Below are positions 12,799 to 22,231 of a stretch of DNA of 33,435 nucleotides, one piece after another. How positions within the stretch are numbered: the first letter of the stretch is position 1; every line of letters starts with the position of its first letter. A program made the translations under genes and the position numbers. The notes under the pieces are model-generated. The model worked only from the letters and a program-made list of their open reading frames with translations, ran no database searches and was not told the DNA's origin. Origin of the DNA: Myxococcales bacterium (GTDB taxonomy: Bacteria > Myxococcota_A > Polyangia > Palsa-1104); contig PNAM01000039.1 in the NCBI GenBank assembly GCA_003170275.1, forward strand, positions 1 through 33,435, read 5' to 3'.

Positions 12799-15700
12799 AT
12801 GTGCAGCACCGTTCGCTTCGCCCTCGCTGCGCTCGTCCTCACGATCGTCGGATCCGGAACGGCGTTCGCCCAGACCCAGGTCAAGGGCCGCACCATGATC
12901 CTCGTCGACACGTCGGGGTCGATGGGTTTCCACTTTCAAGATCCGCAAAACGGAACCGACTTCCCGGGCGGGGACGGATCGACCAGCTATACCGACAAGA
13001 ACCTGAACGCCGCGTTCATGTATCCGGGCAAGGTGCTCGGCGCCGCTCGCGATGGTGTGAACAGCCGGCTCTTCGCTGCCAAGCAGTCGATCACCAACGC
13101 GGTCACGGGCTACGGCGGCGACATCGACTTCGGCCTGATGTCCTATGACTTCCAGCTGTGCACGTTCGCCAATCCGCTGTGCAACCAGTGCTTCTCGGGC
13201 GGGGCGGGGTTCAACTGCCTCTACACCGACAACAACTTCACCGCGCTCACGACGATCAACTGGACCAGCCAGGGTTGCAACGGCGCCGGTGCAGGCGGGC
13301 GCGTCATCGTGCTTCCTGCCGCCGGCTCGGGTCCCAAGATGTTGCCGTGGCTCGACGGCGTCGAGAACCACAAGACCAGCGGCGACGGCAACAACGCGTT
13401 CGGCACCGGATCGACGCCGCTCAATCCCGAGCTGCGTGCCGAAGGAAACACGCCGCTCGCCGAGGCGATCACCGTCGCCAAGAGCTCCTGGTACGACGCG
13501 GTCAAGGGCGCCGATGTGCAGATCAACTGCCGGCCGTACAACCTGGTGGTCGTCACCGACGGCGCGGAGAGCGCGGCAGGCGGCGGCAACGGCTGCGGCG
13601 CCGATCCGGTCGCCGCCGCACAGGCCCTGTTCAACGACAACGCCGCCAATCACGTCCTCACCTATGTGATCGGCGTCTCGATCGGCGCGACTGATCAGGC
13701 GGTGATGAACAACATGGCGGCCGCCGGCGGGACCACCTCGGCCCGCTTCGCCAACAACCAGCAGGACATCCAGGCGGCGTTCGCCGACATCCTGGCGAAA
13801 TCGGTCAAGACCGAGAAGTGCAACAACGCCGACGACGACTGCAACGGAGTCTGCGACGAGCCGTTCCCCGACGTGGCGCTGTCCGGCGCGTGCGGCGTGC
13901 GCGCCGCCAAGGTGTGCACCAACGGGGCGCTGGCCGGCACCAAGTGTTTCGCCGCCGGCAGCTTCGTGTGCTCGGCGGACAAGCTCAGCGAGACGTGCTC
14001 TGCGCCCACCTGCGCGACCACGCCGGCGCTGTGCCCGACCGTCGAGACCTGCAACGGCGCCGACGATGACTGTAACGGGGTGATCGACGACTGCATCCCG
14101 TTCGTCGCCGGCTCGTGCTGCGCCAACAACTGCCCGGCGTGCAACCTGGCCGGCGTTCCGCAGCCCGAGACCTGCAACGGCTGCGACGACGACTGCGACG
14201 GCATCGCCGACAACCACCTGACCGACACCGGCATCGGCTGCGGCTCGAACGTGGGCATCTGCACGCCCGGCGCCACCTTCTGCTGCCACGAGGCGATGCC
14301 CACCCTGGGCGCCGGCTGCACCACCGATCCGGTCACCAAATCGGCGGGGCACACCAACAACGACGCGTTGACCTGCCTCGGCGGTCAGGGCCCGCTCGCC
14401 GAGGTGTGCAACGGCGTCGACGACAACTGCAACTCGCTCACCGACGAGAACACGGCGGCCTGCTTCCCGTTCGCGGCGCCGGCGATGGCCGGCAACGGAC
14501 CGTGCGTCGCGGGCACCAAGGCGTGCAACCCGATCGCCCCGATTCCGCCCGGCTCGGGCGGCTGTCCGGCCGGCGGCAAGCCGTGCGCGAATCCCGCCGG
14601 GACCTTCTCCAACACCTGCAGCGGCGCGGTCGGCCCACAGGCGGAGATCTGCGACGGCTTCGATCAGGATTGCAACGGCGTGCCCGACAACAACCTGACC
14701 GATCCGTGGATCAACACCGCCTGCTGCCCGACGGGAAATCTGGCCGACTGCAGCAACACCAACGGCTCGGTGCGCTGCAAGACCGGCACGTACGTCTGCA
14801 CTGCCGGCGCCAAGGTGTGCATGGGCGGCGTCGCCAAGTCGGCCGAAGTCTGCGACAACATCGACAACGACTGCAACAATCTGGTCGACGACGCGATCCC
14901 CGGCAACGGGCTGCCGTGCAGCGGCCCGGGCGTGATCTTCACGCAGGGCGAGTGCCGCGCCAAGTACGTGTGCAACGGCGCCGCGCCGGGCGGCGGGCCC
15001 AACGGCCTCACCTGCCAGCAGACGGTCGGCCCGATGCCCGAGCTGTGCAACGGCAAGGACGACGACTGCGACGGCACGCCCGACGACAACCTGATGGACC
15101 CGCGCGTGGGCGTCAAGGGCGGCACGCCGTGTGTTCCGCTGGTCGTCGGCATGGACAAGCCGCCGTGCGACCCCGGCACCACCGCGTGCGTCAACGGCGC
15201 GGTCGTGTGCCAGGGAGAGGTCGGCCCGCAGCCCAATCAGTGCGACGGCATCTCCACCGACTGCACCGGCATCCCCAACTCGAACGGCAACTGCCCGACC
15301 GGCTTCCAATGCTTGCAGGGCAACTGTTTGCAGCCGTGCTCGGGCGGCGAGTTCCCCTGTCCGGGCGGCTTCGTCTGCCAGACCTCCAACAACCTGTGCG
15401 TGCCCGACGCGTGCGCGATGATCAACTGCCCGGCCGGCCAGCTGTGCAGGGTGGACGCGATGGGCAAGGGCAGCTGCGTCGATCCGTGCAGCAACGTGAC
15501 CTGCGCCGCCGGCTTGCGCTGCAGCGACGGCGTGTGCGTCGACGACACCTGCTTGACCTTTGGCTGCCCGACCGGCCAGCAGTGCGTGGGCACGCCGCCG
15601 GCTTGCCAGGTCGATCCGTGCTTCGGTGTCACCTGCCCGGCGGGCACGTTCTGTCAGGACGGCAACTGCGAGATGGTGTGCAGCGGAACCTGCCCGCCCG

Positions 15701-18700
15701 GCGAGGCGTGCATCAGCGGCATGTGCAAGACCAGCCCGTGCGCCAAGATGGGCTGCCCGTCGGGGCAGGTGTGCGTGGTGGTCAACGAGACCACCGGCAT
15801 GTGCGTCGAGAACATGTGCCTCCAGGGCTGCAACCCGACGCAGGCGTGCTGCATGGGCTCGTGCCACGACGATCCGTGCCGGGCGATCCAGTGCCCCGGT
15901 GGATCGAGCTGCAAGGTCGACGTCAATACCTGCGGCGCGGGCTGCCAGGCAGACTCGACCGCGCCGTCGGATCAGATCGCGGCCGAAGGCGGCGGCGGCT
16001 CGTCGTGCGCCGTGGCGATGGGCGGCGCGGCGCCGCGACGGTCGGACAGCGCGCTCGTGTTGCTTCTGGCCATCGGCGCGGCGCTTCTGCTGCGGAGGCG
16101 ACTTCGGCAGGGCCTGACGCTCGGCCTGATCCTCGCGGTCGGGCTCGCCGTGTCGGGCTGCAAGTCGGATCCGTACTGCCTCAACTGCGGCTCAGCCGGG
16201 CAGGGCGACCTCCTGCCGGTGCTCCTCGATCTCCTGCCGCCGGACGATCTAGCGCCGACCACCGGCGACGATCTGTCGGGGTTGGACATGAGCATCGTCA
16301 ACGACGGTGGGCCGTGCGTCCCCACCAACAACGGCATCGAGAAGTGCGACGGCATCGACAACGACTGTGACGGCACCATCGACAACGTGCTGCCCTCCAA
16401 GCTGGTGGGCGATCCCAACAATTGCGGCGCGTGCGGCAACGCCTGCAACTTCACCGGCCAGCACCAGTTCGGCGCGTGCGTGGGCGGCGGCGACGCGGGC
16501 GGCTCACCGGCCTGCGCGCCGGCAGGCTGCGTGCCGGGCTTCGTGGATCTCGATCCGCTGGTGGCCGGCTGCGAGTACGCCTGCACGCCGACGTCGGATC
16601 CCACCGAGATCTGCGACGGCAGGGACAACGACTGCAACGGCAAGATCGACGATCCGTTCACCACCGGCTACGACGCGACCGGCAAGCCGCTGTACGACAA
16701 GGACCTGGCCAATTGCGGCGCGTGCGCGTCGGTGTGCACGCGGCCGGGCGCGGTGCCGGCCTGCAAGAAGGATCCGATCACCGGCGTCGGCTTCTGCGGC
16801 GTCGCCCACTGCATCAACAATGGCACCGACACCTTCCGCCACGATCCGGCGTCGCCGTCGAGCCGCGACACCATCGGCTGCGAGTACCACTGCGCGACCG
16901 CCTCGACGACCAGCACCAGCGGCAACAACGACTGCGACAACACCACCTGCGTCTTCCCGGCGGAGGTCTGCGACGGCGTCGACAACAACTGCAACTTCAA
17001 GGTCGACGACTCCCCCACCGACGTGGGGACTCCGTGCGCGGCCAATTGCCCGGGTGGCGTGGTGGCGGGCTGCATCGGCGAGTGCAAGCCGGGCACGCTG
17101 ACGTGCGTGTCGGGCGTCAAGGTGTGCCCGGATTCGAAGGGCCCGACCGCCGAGGTGTGCGACAAATTGGACAACAACTGCGACGGCCAGGTGGACGAGC
17201 CGTTCACCGCGGCCAAGCCGGCCGGCTACGCCGACGGCAACGCCGCCCAACTGCCGCTCTACAACAGCGACAAGAACAACTGCGGCGCCTGCACCACCGC
17301 CGGCCCGCCCGCGGTCAACGCGGTCTGCAACCTGTTCCAGGCGGTCAACGGCTGCCACTCGGCCGTCGCCGGAGCGACCGGCACCTGCTTCGTGGTGTCG
17401 TGCAACAGCGGGTTCGCCTTCGCGCCCAAGCAGCCGAAGGCGGGCGATCCGGCGGGCACCTGCACCGGCGGCCCGCCCGGCGTCGAGAACGGTCCGGCGG
17501 GCGTCGGCTGTTACTATGCCTGTCCGCAGAACCCGCCGTCCGCGGTCGAGTCGTGCGACGGCGTGGACAACGATTGTAACGGCTGTGCCGACGACAGCCT
17601 GACCGTGCCGGCGAACTTCTGCTCCAACGTCGGCGAGTGCGCGGGCAAGGGCATCGCGCCGACGTGCACGCACACCCTGGCGGGCTGGCACTGCGACTAC
17701 CGCGGCTTCGCGACCATCGACTCCGATCCCGCGACGGGCAACCTGTTGGTGCTCGAGACCCGGTGCGACGGCAAGGACAACAACTGCAACGGCACCACCG
17801 ACAAGGACGGCTTCCCGACGCTGACCAACGCCTGCCAGGTGGGCGTGGGCGTGTGCCAGAACTCGGGCACCATCAAGTGCGATCCCACGGACGCCACCAT
17901 GAAGACCTCCGCCTGTCTCGATGCGGGGAACGCGAAGGTGACGGCCACCGCGTTCGCCGCGCGGGACGAGAGCTGCGACGGCAAGGACAACAACTGCGAC
18001 GGGCAGATCGACGAGCGCTACTTCCCGGCGCAGAGCTGCAACGTCGACAACGACTGCAAGGTGAAGACCGCCGGCACCTGCGCCGCGTTCGGCGGGGGCA
18101 AGGCGTGCAAGTGCGCCGCCAGCACCGACTGCCCGGCCAACTACAACTGCCCGCTCGCCGCGCCCATTCCGACCAAGAACTTCTGCACCTTCGCGCCCAC
18201 CTGCTACTCCGACAACCTGGGCAACAATCCGCTGCCGTGCAAGACCTGGACGGATTCGATGGTCAAGGTCGGCGCCGCCTGGGTGTACTCGTACGAGGCG
18301 TCGCGGCCCGACTCGAACAACGTGTCGCAAGGCGGCAACTCGGCGCGCTCGTGCGCCAAGCCGGCGGTGATTCCGTGGTCGAACGTCACCGAGACGCAGG
18401 CGCAGGCCGCGTGCGCGTCGGTGAAGGACTCGCTCGGCAACGCGATGCGCTTGTGCACCGTCGCCGAATGGCAGACCGCGTGCGAGGGCCCGGGCGGGGC
18501 GGGCGCCAACCTGTACTCGTACTCGGCGACCAACTCGACCTATCTGACGGGCGTGTGCAACGACGTCAACCGCCAGGCGAGCCCGGCGGTGTGGCCGACC
18601 GGCTTCGACAATGCGCTGGCCAAGAAGTGCTTCGCCAACTGGAGCGCGACCGATCACCTGTTCGACATGAGCGGCAATCTCGCCGAGTGGACCTCGTCGA

Positions 18701-18873
18701 CGGTCTCGTCGATGGGGACCACCTACTTCAAGATCCGCGGCGGCGGATACACGTCGCAATCGGACGGCGTGGCGCCGGACGGCACGTCGTGCGAGTTCGA
18801 CTTCGTGATCGCGCAGCCCGGGTTCGCGAACTCGGACGTCGGGTTCCGCTGCTGCGCGGACGCCGCGCCGTAG
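12799..18873 (+). CDS. Giant surface protein: VWA + MopE repeats + sorting-like helix, fused in frame to a MopE/FGE-domain lipoprotein
   Basis: A 2024-residue frame; ATG 12799 has AAAGGAG upstream and a signal peptide cut at TAFA-QTQ. Part one: a von Willebrand A domain (about 28-335) with MIDAS D37-T-S-G-S41; eight MopE-like metal-binding repeats (CNGxDDDCNGxxD, one degenerate) from C341 to about 828; a Cys-rich stretch of CPxGxxCxxGxC units to about 1055; then C1070, a hydrophobic helix and RRRLRQ (1101-1104 region), the layout of a MYXO-CTERM tail. Part two begins at once with GLTLGLILAVGLAVSGC, a lipoprotein signal with lipobox Cys1121, an Asp-Leu tether, seven more MopE repeats (C1183 to about 1739), and a formylglycine-generating-enzyme/sulfatase-modifying-factor-type domain to the end (MRLCTVAEWQTACEG, LFDMSGNLAEWT, KIRGGGY, VGFRCC). 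Two complete exported proteins seem joined. See findings for the frameshift test. Confidence 0.85.
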   Translation: MCSTVRFALAALVLTIVGSGTAFAQTQVKGRTMILVDTSGSMGFHFQDPQNGTDFPGGDGSTSYTDKNLNAAFMYPGKVLGAARDGVNSRLFAAKQSITNAVTGYGGDIDFGLMSYDFQLCTFANPLCNQCFSGGAGFNCLYTDNNFTALTTINWTSQGCNGAGAGGRVIVLPAAGSGPKMLPWLDGVENHKTSGDGNNAFGTGSTPLNPELRAEGNTPLAEAITVAKSSWYDAVKGADVQINCRPYNLVVVTDGAESAAGGGNGCGADPVAAAQALFNDNAANHVLTYVIGVSIGATDQAVMNNMAAAGGTTSARFANNQQDIQAAFADILAKSVKTEKCNNADDDCNGVCDEPFPDVALSGACGVRAAKVCTNGALAGTKCFAAGSFVCSADKLSETCSAPTCATTPALCPTVETCNGADDDCNGVIDDCIPFVAGSCCANNCPACNLAGVPQPETCNGCDDDCDGIADNHLTDTGIGCGSNVGICTPGATFCCHEAMPTLGAGCTTDPVTKSAGHTNNDALTCLGGQGPLAEVCNGVDDNCNSLTDENTAACFPFAAPAMAGNGPCVAGTKACNPIAPIPPGSGGCPAGGKPCANPAGTFSNTCSGAVGPQAEICDGFDQDCNGVPDNNLTDPWINTACCPTGNLADCSNTNGSVRCKTGTYVCTAGAKVCMGGVAKSAEVCDNIDNDCNNLVDDAIPGNGLPCSGPGVIFTQGECRAKYVCNGAAPGGGPNGLTCQQTVGPMPELCNGKDDDCDGTPDDNLMDPRVGVKGGTPCVPLVVGMDKPPCDPGTTACVNGAVVCQGEVGPQPNQCDGISTDCTGIPNSNGNCPTGFQCLQGNCLQPCSGGEFPCPGGFVCQTSNNLCVPDACAMINCPAGQLCRVDAMGKGSCVDPCSNVTCAAGLRCSDGVCVDDTCLTFGCPTGQQCVGTPPACQVDPCFGVTCPAGTFCQDGNCEMVCSGTCPPGEACISGMCKTSPCAKMGCPSGQVCVVVNETTGMCVENMCLQGCNPTQACCMGSCHDDPCRAIQCPGGSSCKVDVNTCGAGCQADSTAPSDQIAAEGGGGSSCAVAMGGAAPRRSDSALVLLLAIGAALLLRRRLRQGLTLGLILAVGLAVSGCKSDPYCLNCGSAGQGDLLPVLLDLLPPDDLAPTTGDDLSGLDMSIVNDGGPCVPTNNGIEKCDGIDNDCDGTIDNVLPSKLVGDPNNCGACGNACNFTGQHQFGACVGGGDAGGSPACAPAGCVPGFVDLDPLVAGCEYACTPTSDPTEICDGRDNDCNGKIDDPFTTGYDATGKPLYDKDLANCGACASVCTRPGAVPACKKDPITGVGFCGVAHCINNGTDTFRHDPASPSSRDTIGCEYHCATASTTSTSGNNDCDNTTCVFPAEVCDGVDNNCNFKVDDSPTDVGTPCAANCPGGVVAGCIGECKPGTLTCVSGVKVCPDSKGPTAEVCDKLDNNCDGQVDEPFTAAKPAGYADGNAAQLPLYNSDKNNCGACTTAGPPAVNAVCNLFQAVNGCHSAVAGATGTCFVVSCNSGFAFAPKQPKAGDPAGTCTGGPPGVENGPAGVGCYYACPQNPPSAVESCDGVDNDCNGCADDSLTVPANFCSNVGECAGKGIAPTCTHTLAGWHCDYRGFATIDSDPATGNLLVLETRCDGKDNNCNGTTDKDGFPTLTNACQVGVGVCQNSGTIKCDPTDATMKTSACLDAGNAKVTATAFAARDESCDGKDNNCDGQIDERYFPAQSCNVDNDCKVKTAGTCAAFGGGKACKCAASTDCPANYNCPLAAPIPTKNFCTFAPTCYSDNLGNNPLPCKTWTDSMVKVGAAWVYSYEASRPDSNNVSQGGNSARSCAKPAVIPWSNVTETQAQAACASVKDSLGNAMRLCTVAEWQTACEGPGGAGANLYSYSATNSTYLTGVCNDVNRQASPAVWPTGFDNALAKKCFANWSATDHLFDMSGNLAEWTSSTVSSMGTTYFKIRGGGYTSQSDGVAPDGTSCEFDFVIAQPGFANSDVGFRCCADAAP
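13819..15282 (+). repeat. MopE-type metal-binding coding repeats, first set
   Basis: Eight copies of a short motif (C-N/D-G-x-D-D-D-C-N-G-x-x-D) spaced by 30 to 90 residues, for example CNGADDDCNGVIDD and CDNIDNDCNNLVDD. The last copy (CDGISTDCTGIPNS) has lost the acidic cluster. MopE of Methylococcus binds copper; ions bound here are not known. Confidence 0.85.
16006..16161 (+). other. In-frame junction: sorting-type helix followed by lipoprotein signal peptide
   Basis: Residues 1070-1121 of the long frame: Cys1070, a hydrophobic helix (ALVLLLAIGAALLL), an Arg cluster, then GLTLGLILAV and lipobox LAVSGC. C-terminal sorting signals belong at protein ends and lipoboxes near protein starts. 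CTG at 16114 overlaps an out-of-frame TGA at 16115-16117, the arrangement of a four-base stop/start overlap. One base gained or lost in 16080-16114 would split the frame into two genes. Confidence 0.7.
16345..18015 (+). repeat. MopE-type metal-binding coding repeats, second set
   Basis: Seven copies, mostly with the variant CDGxDNDCDGxxDN/E, for example CDGIDNDCDGTIDN and CDGKDNNCDGQIDE. The consensus differs slightly from the first set (DND/DNN rather than DDD), consistent with two separate origins. Confidence 0.85.
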
Positions 18874-18874
18874 C

Positions 18875-20650
18875 CTACGCGTCCTTCTTTTCGCTCTCCG
18901 ACTCGAGCGGCTGTCCCATCCACGCCTGATAGGCCGCGCGCTCGGCGTCGGTCGGATCTTCCACCGGCACCACTTCCCACTTCTCGGGCGGCTTCTCGCC
19001 GAGCGTGATCGCGATCGAGCGCAGCTCCTCGCGGCGGAACAGGGTTAGCGTCACCCGATCGCCCGGCGCGCGCCCGGCCAGCCGATCCTTGAGCCCCGAC
19101 AGATCGCAGCGAAAGCCGTCGAGCGCGATGATCTCGTCGTTGGCGTAGATCCCCGCTCCCACCGCCGGCCCGCCGTCGAGCGCCGCGGTCACCAGCACCG
19201 ACTCGCCGTCGTCCTTCAGGTTGCAGCCGAGCCACCCTTGCGGAGCCTTGTTCTCGTCGTCGTCCTCCGCGCCGGCCTTCACCTGCAGGCCGACCGTGCG
19301 CAGGATCGGGTTGGCGTCGAGCTCTTCGCGCCCGCGCACGTAGCGATCGAAGAACGCCGCCAGCGCGCACCCCGAGGCCTCCTCGACGATCGCCTGCACG
19401 CCGTCGTCGGGAAAGCCCTTGCCCGCCTTGCCGTAGCGCTGCCACAGAAGGCGCATCACGTCGTCGAGCGAGCGGGTCCCCTTCGACTGCGTGCGGATCT
19501 CGAGATCGAGCAGCAGCGACACCACGCCACCCTTCAGGTAGTACGAGATCGTCGAGTTCACCGAGTTCTCGTCGGGACGATAGAGCTTGATCCACGCGTC
19601 GAAGCTCGACTCCTCCAGGCTCTGCCGGAAGCGCCCCGGGATGGCGGCGATCTTGCCGAGCTCTTCGCCGAGCTTCTCCAGGTAGCGCTTGGGCGGCTGC
19701 AGCCCGGCGCGCACCAGCAGGTAGCGATCGTAGTAGCTGGTGACGCCCTCCATCACCCACAACGAGCGCGTGTAGTTCTCGCGCTGGTAGTCGAACGGCC
19801 CCAGCGCCTCCGGATGGATGCGTTTGACGTTCCACAGGTGAAAGAACTCGTGCGACACCAACTCGAGGAACTCCTCGTACTTCTTGCGCGGCTGAAAGGT
19901 GAACGGCGAGGTGAGCAGCGCACAGGAGCGCGCGTGCTCGAGGCCGCCGTACTGGTTCGCGGCGGTGAGCAGGATGAAGGTGTAGTCGGGGTAGGGGAGC
20001 GGCTCGCCGAACACCGCCTGCGCGGTCTCGATGATCTTGATGAAGTCGGCGACCAGCGTGTCGCGCGGGGTCTCCACGCGGCCCCAGATCGCCAGGCGGT
20101 GCGCCTTGCTCTGCGCGAGGAAGCTCACCACCTCGTGCGTGCCCACCTCGAACGGCGAGTCGACCAGCTCGTCGTAGCTTCGCGCCACGTAGGTGTGCGG
20201 CTCGGTCTCTTCGAGCCCGACGGTGACCTGCCAGCCGAGCGGCGGCGCGACGACCACGCGGTGCGGCCCGCTCGCGAGCGCGTCGGTGTACAGAAACACG
20301 CAGGCGCCGTTCCAGAAGCCGTGCGTGTCGTCGAGGTGCGCGGAGCGTACGGTCAGATCCCAGGCGTAGACCTTGTAGCGCGCGCGGATCCGCCTGGCGG
20401 CGCGCGCGTCGACGCGCCAGGTGCTCTTGTCGACCTTGCGCACCGGCAGCGGCCGGCCCTCGCCGTCGTCGCACACCAGCTCCTGCAGGTGGCGCTCGAA
20501 CTCGCGCACCAGGTAGCTGCCCGGCGTCCACACCGGCAGCTTGAGGTCGACCCAGGGCTCCGCGCCGCCCACCGGGAAGCGGGCCTCGACGGTGTACAAA
20601 TGTGCATGGCGCAGCAGCAGGTCGATCCGGTATTCGACAACGTCGCTCAT
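18875..20650 (-). CDS. M61-family metallopeptidase (glycyl aminopeptidase-like) with PDZ domain
   Basis: A 591-residue protein starting at ATG 20650, whose ATG overlaps the TGA of the upstream gene as ATGA, so translation is probably coupled. The N-terminal beta domain (WVDLKLPVWTPGSYLVREFE) is the usual M61 N-terminal fold. The zinc site is VSHEFFHLWNVKRI (HExxH), with the third ligand likely the Glu of WVMEGVTSYY. A PDZ-like domain follows at about 465-560 (GWLGCNLKDDGESVLVTAAL, GIYANDEIIALDGFRC). No signal peptide is visible, so it may be cytoplasmic or exported by another route. M61 enzymes remove N-terminal Gly or Ala. A TGATAAACC eight bases before the ATG resembles the leaderless -10 boxes but lies inside the upstream gene. 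Confidence 0.9.
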   Translation of the reverse strand: MSDVVEYRIDLLLRHAHLYTVEARFPVGGAEPWVDLKLPVWTPGSYLVREFERHLQELVCDDGEGRPLPVRKVDKSTWRVDARAARRIRARYKVYAWDLTVRSAHLDDTHGFWNGACVFLYTDALASGPHRVVVAPPLGWQVTVGLEETEPHTYVARSYDELVDSPFEVGTHEVVSFLAQSKAHRLAIWGRVETPRDTLVADFIKIIETAQAVFGEPLPYPDYTFILLTAANQYGGLEHARSCALLTSPFTFQPRKKYEEFLELVSHEFFHLWNVKRIHPEALGPFDYQRENYTRSLWVMEGVTSYYDRYLLVRAGLQPPKRYLEKLGEELGKIAAIPGRFRQSLEESSFDAWIKLYRPDENSVNSTISYYLKGGVVSLLLDLEIRTQSKGTRSLDDVMRLLWQRYGKAGKGFPDDGVQAIVEEASGCALAAFFDRYVRGREELDANPILRTVGLQVKAGAEDDDENKAPQGWLGCNLKDDGESVLVTAALDGGPAVGAGIYANDEIIALDGFRCDLSGLKDRLAGRAPGDRVTLTLFRREELRSIAITLGEKPPEKWEVVPVEDPTDAERAAYQAWMGQPLESESEKKDA

Positions 20651-22230
20651 TGACGCTGGTTTATCACGGCGCCGGGCGTCGAATCGAGGCGCACGACCTG
20701 CGTCCCGTCGCCGGAGGGCACGGCGGCGCCGACCGTCACCGGCCGCCCGATCGCGCGCAACCGCTCGCGCAGCGCGTTCTTGCTCAGGCCGAGCGCGGAC
20801 AGCTCGTCGAAGCCGCGCGGATCGTTGGGCGACGGATCGTCTTCGTCGAACACGCGCACCACCAGGACCTGCCCGCCGCGCGCCTCGGCCGCCGCGATCT
20901 CGCGATCGAGCCGCACCCAGCACGCCGGCAAGCCGTCGCGCGCGGCGTAGTACGCGACCGGAAACGGCTCGACCTTCACCGCCGCGTAGTAGCTCACGTA
21001 CTCGTCCCACGAGTGGCCCGGGAAGATCAGCAGATCGCCGTCGTGCAACAGCCGCGAGGCGGCCTCGGCGCGCGCGCGGGTCGGCGAGCTCTCTCGGTGC
21101 GCGGGCCAGATCCCGGTGCCCAGATTCGCCGCGGCCAGGTAGGCGAGCACCCAGACCGCCACTCGCGCGCGCCCGGGATGCAGCGCCAGCGTGACCGCCG
21201 CCAGCAGCCACAGCGCTGGCAGGACGAACAGCCAGCGCTCGGTGTCGGAGCCGAAGAAGACCACGCCGAAGGCGGCGTAGGGCGCCACCCACGAGGACCA
21301 CAGGCGCCACTGGAGCGGCGGCAGCGCGCGCCGGCCGGCAAACGCGCCGATGCCGAGCGCGACCAGCGGCGCCAGGCCGAGCAGGAACTGGCCGAGCAGC
21401 CGCTGCGCGTCGCTCTCGAACAAGTACGGCGAGTAGACGATCGCCTTGGCCAGCCCGTAGATCGCGTCGGCGACGCGGTACAGGCCGCCGCCATAGGGAA
21501 AGCCGTGCTGCGCGGTGGCGATCCAGCCGAGCGCGCCCGACAGATCGTGCCCGCGCACCACCAGCGTCGCCCAGGCGTACGCCGCGATCGCGATCGCCCC
21601 GCCCGTGCCGACCGCCAGCGCCACGTGCGGGACGCGCGATCGCGGCGCGGGCGCGTACGACCACACCCACGCGGCGACGAACGGCGTCAAGAGCACGTGC
21701 TCGAGGTGGCACAGCACGGCGACACCGAGCAGCACGCCCACCGCCAGCGCGCGCGGCGCGGTCGGCCGCACCTGGTACGCGAGCAACAAGCGCACCGTCG
21801 AGAGCAGCGCCACCATCGCCGCGGCGTAGACCTCCAGGTCGGCGCCCTGCACCCAGTAGCCGTACGACAGGGCGAGCCCGGCCGCCGCGAAGGTCGCCGC
21901 GAAGCGGATGTCGGCCGCCGAGAACGGGCGCCCGAGCGGCAGCGAGAACAGCGCACGCCGCACGATGCCGTAGGTGAGCACCACGCCCGTCCCGCCCAGC
22001 ATCGCGTTGACGAACCGCCCCGCGCGCAGCCCGTCGCCGCCGAACAGGTGCGTCGCGGCGCGCAACAGCGGCATGTACAACAGGTGGCCGGCCGCGAAGT
22101 TGTGCGGCAACAGCTTGAGGTAGCCGAGCCCGTCGGGGTTGACCACCGCAGGCGCGGTGACCAGGTAGAGGAGGGCGGCCAGCGCGCCGAGCGCGAGCGC
22201 GCGGTATCGATCGGGAGCGCCTTGGTTCAT
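20647..22230 (-). CDS. Polytopic membrane protein, GT-C glycosyltransferase-like
   Basis: A 527-residue protein with about ten hydrophobic helices in the first 380 residues and a soluble C-terminal domain of about 140 residues. The first loop after helix 1 (VVNPDGLGYLKL) carries an acidic residue where GT-C lipid-linked sugar transferases and DUF2723-type proteins have theirs. The soluble end (LLIFPGHSWDEYVSYYAA, VLVVRVFDEDD) looks alpha/beta. I would call it a probable GT-C-like or DUF2723-like enzyme; donor and acceptor are unknown. ATG 22230 comes one base after the TGA of the reductase gene, and its own TGA overlaps the peptidase start, so the three genes form a tight operon. Confidence 0.75.
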   Translation of the reverse strand: MNQGAPDRYRALALGALAALLYLVTAPAVVNPDGLGYLKLLPHNFAAGHLLYMPLLRAATHLFGGDGLRAGRFVNAMLGGTGVVLTYGIVRRALFSLPLGRPFSAADIRFAATFAAAGLALSYGYWVQGADLEVYAAAMVALLSTVRLLLAYQVRPTAPRALAVGVLLGVAVLCHLEHVLLTPFVAAWVWSYAPAPRSRVPHVALAVGTGGAIAIAAYAWATLVVRGHDLSGALGWIATAQHGFPYGGGLYRVADAIYGLAKAIVYSPYLFESDAQRLLGQFLLGLAPLVALGIGAFAGRRALPPLQWRLWSSWVAPYAAFGVVFFGSDTERWLFVLPALWLLAAVTLALHPGRARVAVWVLAYLAAANLGTGIWPAHRESSPTRARAEAASRLLHDGDLLIFPGHSWDEYVSYYAAVKVEPFPVAYYAARDGLPACWVRLDREIAAAEARGGQVLVVRVFDEDDPSPNDPRGFDELSALGLSKNALRERLRAIGRPVTVGAAVPSGDGTQVVRLDSTPGAVINQRQ

Positions 22231-22231
22231 G

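Noticed and set aside
13819..18015. Regularly spaced short repeats as a possible CRISPR array
   Set aside because: The repeats are imperfect, in frame, and encode the MopE motif; spacing varies widely.
16504..18759. A 751-codon minus-strand frame, with similar long antisense frames at 5495-7300, 20602-22302, 25427-27124 and 28124-29650
   Set aside because: Each mirrors a well-supported gene, has no family motif and has Arg/Ala/Gly/His-biased composition. These are GC-driven shadows.
20648..20666. TGATAAACC as a leaderless promoter for the M61 peptidase
   Set aside because: It lies in the coding end of the upstream operon gene, whose stop overlaps the ATG. Translational coupling explains the start; the hexamer is also a poor match at its last two positions. 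Mentioned only as a possible internal start.
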